Shown here: positions 59,101 to 64,000 of the stretch, piece by piece
Numbering within the stretch: the first letter of the stretch is position 1
Layout: every line of letters starts with the position of its first letter
Source: Acanthamoeba castellanii str. Neff
Taxonomy: Eukaryota > Discosea > Longamoebia > Acanthamoebidae
Length of the DNA stretch: 64,000 nt
Assembly (NCBI RefSeq): GCF_000313135.1
Contig: NW_004457442.1
Span: forward strand, 63,945 to 127,944
Direction of reading: 5' to 3'
Position numbers and translations under genes: made by a program
The notes under the pieces: generated by a model
The model's database searches: none
The model's input: the letters and a program-made list of their open reading frames with translations, nothing else
Told to the model about the DNA's origin: nothing

Positions 59101-59178
59101 CTATTTTTAAAAATAACATGAAAGAAAGAAAGATCAAAAGTGTCAGAAAAAGAAAGAAATGAATGAAAAAAAAATAAG
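59101..59178. promoter_or_regulatory. Very short bidirectional promoter
   Basis: Only 78 bp, almost all A/T (AAAGAAAGAAAG runs), separate the start codons of the GNB1L-like gene (minus) and the S26 peptidase gene (plus). Both promoters and both 5' leaders must fit here or overlap the coding parts. Confidence 0.6.
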
Positions 59179-60332
59179 ATGGAGAGCGGAGGTGGCTCGC
59201 GGCTGGGAGCAGTGTTGCGGACGACGATTATGGTGGGCGCGTACTATGGGGTGGCCTACACCTTCTGCAACACGGTCCTGAAACCTTCGACGGTACTCGA
59301 TCCACATCTAATTCTTAGAAATCACCTGTGGGGGAGGCAGTGCTGACTGTGCCACAGACCGCTGGACCTTCGATGCACCCGACCTTCAATGCCGCCGGCG
59401 ACAGCGTGTGGGTCTATCGGCGGATTGATCCTGCCACTGACCTGCGCGTCGGGGACATTGTACATGGTGCGCCCACGCCCTACTTGTGACCCAGCCTCCA
59501 CTCAAGGAGAGGAGGGCAATCGCATTCGTGTTGTCGCGCGTTCTCACGGTTGTGGCTGGTTGATGGTGCAGCACGGACGCCTACGTATTGCCGGCTGGAG
59601 GGCAAGCAGCCGGGAGTGTTGAAGAGGATCAAGGGTCTTCCGGGGGACACCATCAAAGTCACCTTCTACTCGCCCAGCAAGGTTGGGCGAACAGAGGCGG
59701 AGGAAGAGGCGGACGAAGTACGTGACAGCCACTCTATTTAGAAAGGCGCCCTTTGTCTCACACCACGTGTACACAATTAGGTGACGATCAAGGTGCCGGC
59801 AGGCCATGTATGGGTTGAAGGCGACAATCCTGGGCAATCCACGGGTACAGCCTAACCATAGGCGACATTCAGTTCTTTGAGTTGGCTGCTGGTCTAACGA
59901 GACAACCGTGTGGCGTACAATTCACCCACAGACTCGCGGATGTGGGGACCGCTGCCACTGGCCTTGATCGAGGGCAAAGTTGTATCTAGAGTATGTTGCT
60001 AATGCTTACTTACTTACTTACGCCTTTGTAGCGGTGCACGCGGAAGATCTCGAGATTCTCACTTTCACTTCATGCATCGACCTTGTTCTGGCTAGTTGAA
60101 CCCGTTCAGCCTCCAGACCTTGGACGCACCCGGACATATCAAGCGGAAATGGGAGCGCCAGGCGAGGGACATCGCAGACAGCCGTGCCACTGGCAAGAGG
60201 TCGGGCGAGGAAGCTCTGCGTGCGATCGATCGACTGATTAAGAGTGGATCCGAAGCTTCCGACAACACCCTACTCGTCAGCGACCGTCATGGTAAGTCGC
60301 CATGTACAGTGCATCAACCCTTCTCTTGTCGG

Positions 60333-60386
<54 letters not shown>

Positions 60387-60487
60387 ACACACATCCTCCT
60401 GCCATCATCGCAGATGCTGACGTCAACGATACCGCGCTCGCACCTCCACAAGACACCGTCCAGGGCCACGAGCGGGTTGTTGCCTGA
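59179..60487 (+). CDS. Mitochondrial inner membrane peptidase (S26, IMP type)
   Basis: Seven exons (59179-59292, 59358-59466, 59572-59717, 59781-59844, 59932-59990, 60096-60291, 60414-60487) join in phase into 253 aa. A membrane helix (IMVGAYYGVAYTFCNTV) precedes the catalytic boxes: GPSMHPTF with Ser 43, KRIKGLPGD with Lys 92, then PAGHVWVEGDN, STDSRMWGPLP and LIEGKVV. These are the S26 signal peptidase signatures of the IMP1/IMP2 group, which remove inner-membrane sorting signals. After the family end there is an extra ~85-residue charged tail with no known match (HIKRKWERQARDIAD...). Introns contain a long CA repeat at 60335-60385. Confidence 0.87.
60335..60385. repeat. CA dinucleotide repeat in an intron
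   Basis: About 25 CA units inside the last intron of the S26 peptidase gene. Confidence 0.9.
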
Positions 60488-60582
60488 AGAAAAGAGAAGA
60501 AAAAGAAATGCAAGAGGGAAAATAATTAATTTGACGCAAAGAGATAAGACGAAGCCGGCCACGGGGAAAGGGAGGGCGCTGG

Positions 60583-63500
60583 ATGAATCCTCCGACGAGC
60601 AATGAAAACAAAACGCCCATGGGGTGGCCGCCCAAGAGGCTGCCCACCCCCGCGGGCAACTTCATCGGCAGCAAGCGCGCTAGCGGCAGCACCCCGCCCA
60701 CCACAGGTTGCCCCAACCGACTTGCATTTATTTAAAGTGCATTATTAATTTGTTATTGATCTGAAATATATATATTTCTATACTAATATTTATTGATTAT
60801 TCTATTATTTGGCGACGCAGACAGCGAGCCTGCCGCCGGGTCATGGGCTACGGCGCGGGTGAAGCGCACGGCGGGCAAGCTGGACGACCTGGTGGCCCGC
60901 GACGAGGCCACCAGCGACAAGGACAAGGAGTTCCTGCTGTCGAAGCTCAAGCACCTGCAGACCAAGCGCAACACCGACGCCGAGCCGCCCCAACAAGCTG
61001 CGACCACCAAGGACCTGCCACAGCCACCCGGCCACATAGCAGCGTCGCCGCCGCCTCCGAGCAAGTCNNNNNNNNNNNNNNNNNNNNNNNNNNNNNCCCT
61101 CGTCGTCATCAGGGTCACCATCGCCACAGCCGCCGCTGGCCAAGGACGCCCCGTTGCCGGTGCCACCCTCATCGTTGCCATCGCCCAGCTTTGGCCTCGA
61201 TGCGGCCGGTCGCGCTCGCGCAGGCAGTGCACAGGCACACAACAAGCCGCTGCCCACAGCACCCGTGGCCGCCACGAGCTGCAGCGGCGCAGACGCAGAT
61301 GAGGTCAAGCACCTGCGCGCGCAGCTGCAGGCTAAGGACGAGCAGATCGACGGCGCGGCGCGGCAGCTCAAGGCCAGGGAGGCCCAAATCGAGGAGCTGA
61401 AGGCGCAGGCGCGCGACGATGCCGAGCAGACGCGCGCGCTCCTCCACGCCCGCATCGAGGCGCTGCGCGAGGAGATGCAGCAGCGAGCCCGGGAAAAGGA
61501 GGACGCCGAGCGGGGCAAGGCCGAAGCCGACAAGCTGGCGGCCCTGCGCGAGCGCGAGGCGCAGCTGGAGAACGAGTGGCGCCAGCGGCTCGGCGACGAG
61601 GTGGCCAAGGCGGTCGATGACCAGCGGCGGGCGCTCGATGCCGACAAGGCCCGCGCGGTCGAGCGGGTGGAGGAGGAGTGGCGGCGCAAGCTCGAGGAGC
61701 GGGAGAAGAAGTGGAGCGATGCGGCCGGCGAGGAGGCGGCCGGTTTGCAGAGCAAGCTGCGCGAGGCCGAGGCGAGGGAGCGGGAGGCCGTGGCCCGCGC
61801 CGAAGCGGCGCTGCGCGCCAGGCTCGAGGAGCGCGAGAAGGAGCTGGAGGCCAAGGCAACTGAGGCGGGCCAGCAGGTCCAACACCTGCGCGCCCAACTA
61901 GACGCGGCCAAAAAGAACGAAAGCGACGCCGTGGCTCGGCTCGAAGGCGAGTGGAGCGCGAAGCTTGAGCTGAAGGTCCAGCAGCTGACGGCTCAGATCG
62001 AGGTGGCTAAGAAGAGCGAACGCGACGCCGTGGCTCGGCATGAGGAGAAGGACAGGGCGATTGTCCAAGCGAGCGAGCAGCTCCGGGTCCAGGCGGAGGA
62101 GGCCCAGAAGCGCGAGAGCGGAGTCGTGGCTCGGATCGCGGAGGAGTGGCGCGTCAAGTTCGCCGAGAAGGACAGCGAGCTCGAGCGGGCCAAAATGCAG
62201 ATGCAGGAGGAGTTCGAGAAGAGCAAGAGCCAAGACGTGGCGCGGCTTGAAGAGGAATGGCGCGCCAAGGTCGAGGAGAAGGACAGGCAGCTGCAGCAGA
62301 CCACCGAGAAGGCCGGCGAGGAAGTGCGGCAGCTGAGGGTCCAATTCGACGAGGCCAAAAAGAGCGAAAGCGAAGCCGTGGCCCGCGTCGTGGAGGAGTG
62401 GCGCATCAAGGTCGAGGAGAAGGACAGGGAACTGCAGCAGGCCGTCGAGAAGGCCGGCGAGGAGGTGCTACAGCTAAGGGCCCAGTTGGCGGAGGCCAAG
62501 AAGAGCGAAAGCGAAGCCGTGGCCCGCGTCGTGGAGGAGTGGCGCACCAAGGCCGAGGAGAAGGACAGGGAACGGCAACAGGCCGGTGAAAAGGCCGGCG
62601 AGGAGGTGCTACAGCTGAGGGCCCAATGGGAGGAGGCCAAGAAAAGCGAAAGCGAAGCCGTGGCCCGCGTCGTGGAGGAGTGGCGCACCGAGGTCGAGGA
62701 GAAGGATAGGGAGCGGCAACAGGCTGTCGAGAAGGCGGGAGAGGAGGTGCGACAGCTGACGATACATTTGGACGAGGCCAAGAAGAGCGAAAGCGAGGCC
62801 ATGGCCCGCGTTGTGGAAGTCAAAAAGAGCGAAAGCGACGCCACCGCCCGCATCGAGGAGGAGTGGCGCGCCAAGTTCGCAGAGAAGGAGAGGGCGCTTG
62901 GCGAGGCATTGACGAAGGCTCAAGAGGAGGTTCGGCAGCTGAAGTGCCAGGCGGAGGAGGCCAACAAGAGCGAAAGCGAAGCTGTCATCCGGGTCGCGGA
63001 GGAGTGGCGCGCCAAGCTGGCGGAGAAGGAGAAAGAGCGAAGCGAGGCCGTCGCGAAGGCCAGCGAAGACGCAGAGGAGGCCAAGAAGCGCGAAAGCGAG
63101 GTCGTGGCTCGACTCGAAGGCGAGTGGCGCGCCAGGCATGAGAAGAGTGAAGAAGAGCTCAATCGCACCATCGCGAAGGCCAGCGAAGACGTTCAGCAGC
63201 TGAACCGTCAACTCGAGGAGGCCCAAAAGAGCGAAAGCGGCGCCACCGCTCGGATTGCCGAGGAGTGGCGCACCAGGCTCGAGCAGAAAGACAGGGAGCT
63301 CAGCGAGGCCGCCGCGAAGGCCAGCGAAGACGCTCGGCAGCTGAGGGCTGAAGCAGAGGCGACCAAAAAGAACCAAAGCGATGTAGTGGCTCGACTCGAG
63401 GAGGAGTGGCGCGCTAAGCTCGAGGAAGCCAAGAACGAAAGTGACGCTGTGGCCCGGCTCGAAGGCGAGTGGCGCGCGAAGCTCGAGGAGAAGGACAAGG

Positions 63501-64000
63501 AGCTCAGCGATACGCAAGCGAAGGCCGACGAGGAGGCCCAGCGGCAGCTGAGGGTCCATACAGAGGCAGCCATAAAGAGCGAAAGCGAAGCCGTGGCCCG
63601 GCTCGAGGCGGAGTGGCGCACCAGGCTCAACGAGAAGGACCAGGCGCTCGGCCAGCAGATCCAGCAGGCCGACGAGGAGGTCCAGCGGCTCACAGCCCAG
63701 CTGCGGGAGGCCGAGCACCACGCCAACGAGGCCCAAGCCGAGGCGCAGGCGGCGCTCGAGGCCGAGAGGCAGCGGGCGCGCGAGGCCCAGCTGGCGTGGG
63801 AGGCGGCCGCCGCCGAGCGGGAGCAGCGCGCGCAGGCCCAGCTGGCCGAACTCCGCGCCGAGGTCGAGCGCCGCGAGGCTGCGGCAATCAAGTCGGGGAG
63901 CGAGAGCGCGCAGGCCGCGTGGGAGGACCGGCTGGCGCGGGCTGCGCGCGAGCACGGCCAGCTCATGGACGAGCAACGGCGGCAGCACGAGGCCCAGCTC
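60583..64000 (+). CDS. Long coiled-coil protein, 3' end beyond the window
   Basis: Two exons are seen: 60583-60706, then from 60821 to the window edge. ATG 60583 was chosen; 60619 is also possible. The N-terminus is Pro/Ser-rich and basic (GWPPKRLPTPAGNFIGSKR). From about 61295 onward the frame is one continuous Ala/Glu/Arg/Gln-rich coiled coil. Between 61900 and 63600 it is built from units related to KKSESEAVARVVEEWR then EEKDRELQQAVEKAGEEV. Well-conserved neighbours are spaced 141 nt (47 residues). This recalls golgin- or myosin-tail-like scaffold proteins, but no specific family can be named. A run of Ns at 61068-61096 breaks the frame as given. Confidence 0.75.
61068..61096. other. Assembly gap (29 N)
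   Basis: Twenty-nine unknown bases in the Pro/Ser-rich part of the coiled-coil gene, between GAGCAAGTC and CCCTCGTCG. The coding frame on both sides fits only if the true gap length is one more than a multiple of three; 29 is not. Confidence 0.95.
61920..63600 (+). repeat. Tandem ~47-residue coiled-coil units
   Basis: Repeated DNA blocks of about 141 bp, for example starting with GAGGCCAA near 62351, 62492 and 62633. They encode AKKSESEAVARVVEEWR-type starts. Outer units are more diverged and shorter or longer. Confidence 0.75.

Overview
The window looks like nuclear DNA of a free-living amoeba, most likely Acanthamoeba or a close relative. It is GC-rich and gene-dense. Almost every gene is cut by short introns (about 60-150 nt), with donors such as GTACGC, GTGCGT and GTACGT. 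CA/GT-type microsatellites sit inside introns. The protein families are typical of Amoebozoa. The organism name is an inference from gene style and from an 18S-like fragment, not from a database match. I built gene models by eye; for most genes I checked that splice phases agree at every junction and that the reading frame ends at a stop codon.

Left part (1-17 kb): a minus-strand RNA-repair-type fusion (RlaP-like nucleotidyltransferase plus T4 Rnl1-like ligase, 759 aa); a minus-strand tRNA-Trp in the divergent intergenic region; a plus-strand SET/NAP histone chaperone; a relic of the 3' end of 18S rRNA; and a 15-exon minus-strand gene for a 3,482-aa type I surface protein. That protein has a signal peptide, IPT/TIG and EGF-like segments, a SUEL-type lectin, FG-GAP repeats, a long Cys-rich repeat region and one C-terminal membrane helix.

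Middle part (18-35 kb): a minus-strand OB-fold/CCCH/methyltransferase fusion; a minus-strand 715-aa protein of unknown family; a plus-strand VIT-VWA-U-box protein (1,330 aa) carrying an in-frame array of RNA-polymerase-II-CTD-like heptads; a candidate circularly permuted tRNA-Ser(GCU); a minus-strand MIT/senescence-domain (spartin-like) protein; and a minus-strand cytochrome b5 front-end fatty acid desaturase.

Right part (35-64 kb): a plus-strand ubiquitin-specific protease of the USP9X/FAF type with about 44 exons; a small B12D/NDUFA4-like membrane protein; a kexin/furin-like convertase; an F-box protein; a lysine-rich SMAP-domain protein; an eEF1A lysine methyltransferase (EFM5 type); an RsuA-type pseudouridine synthase; a small secreted His-rich protein; a GNB1L/ASTRA-associated WD40 protein; a mitochondrial inner-membrane (S26) peptidase; and the start of a long coiled-coil protein that runs off the window and contains a 29-base gap of Ns.

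There is no operon-like logic. Neighbours are unrelated housekeeping and surface genes packed head-to-head or tail-to-tail. Themes that recur are ubiquitin (U-box ligase, USP, F-box) and RNA modification or repair (RlaP-ligase, methyltransferase, pseudouridine synthase). The two items most worth a second look are the U-box protein with a Pol II CTD-like tail and the permuted tRNA-Ser.
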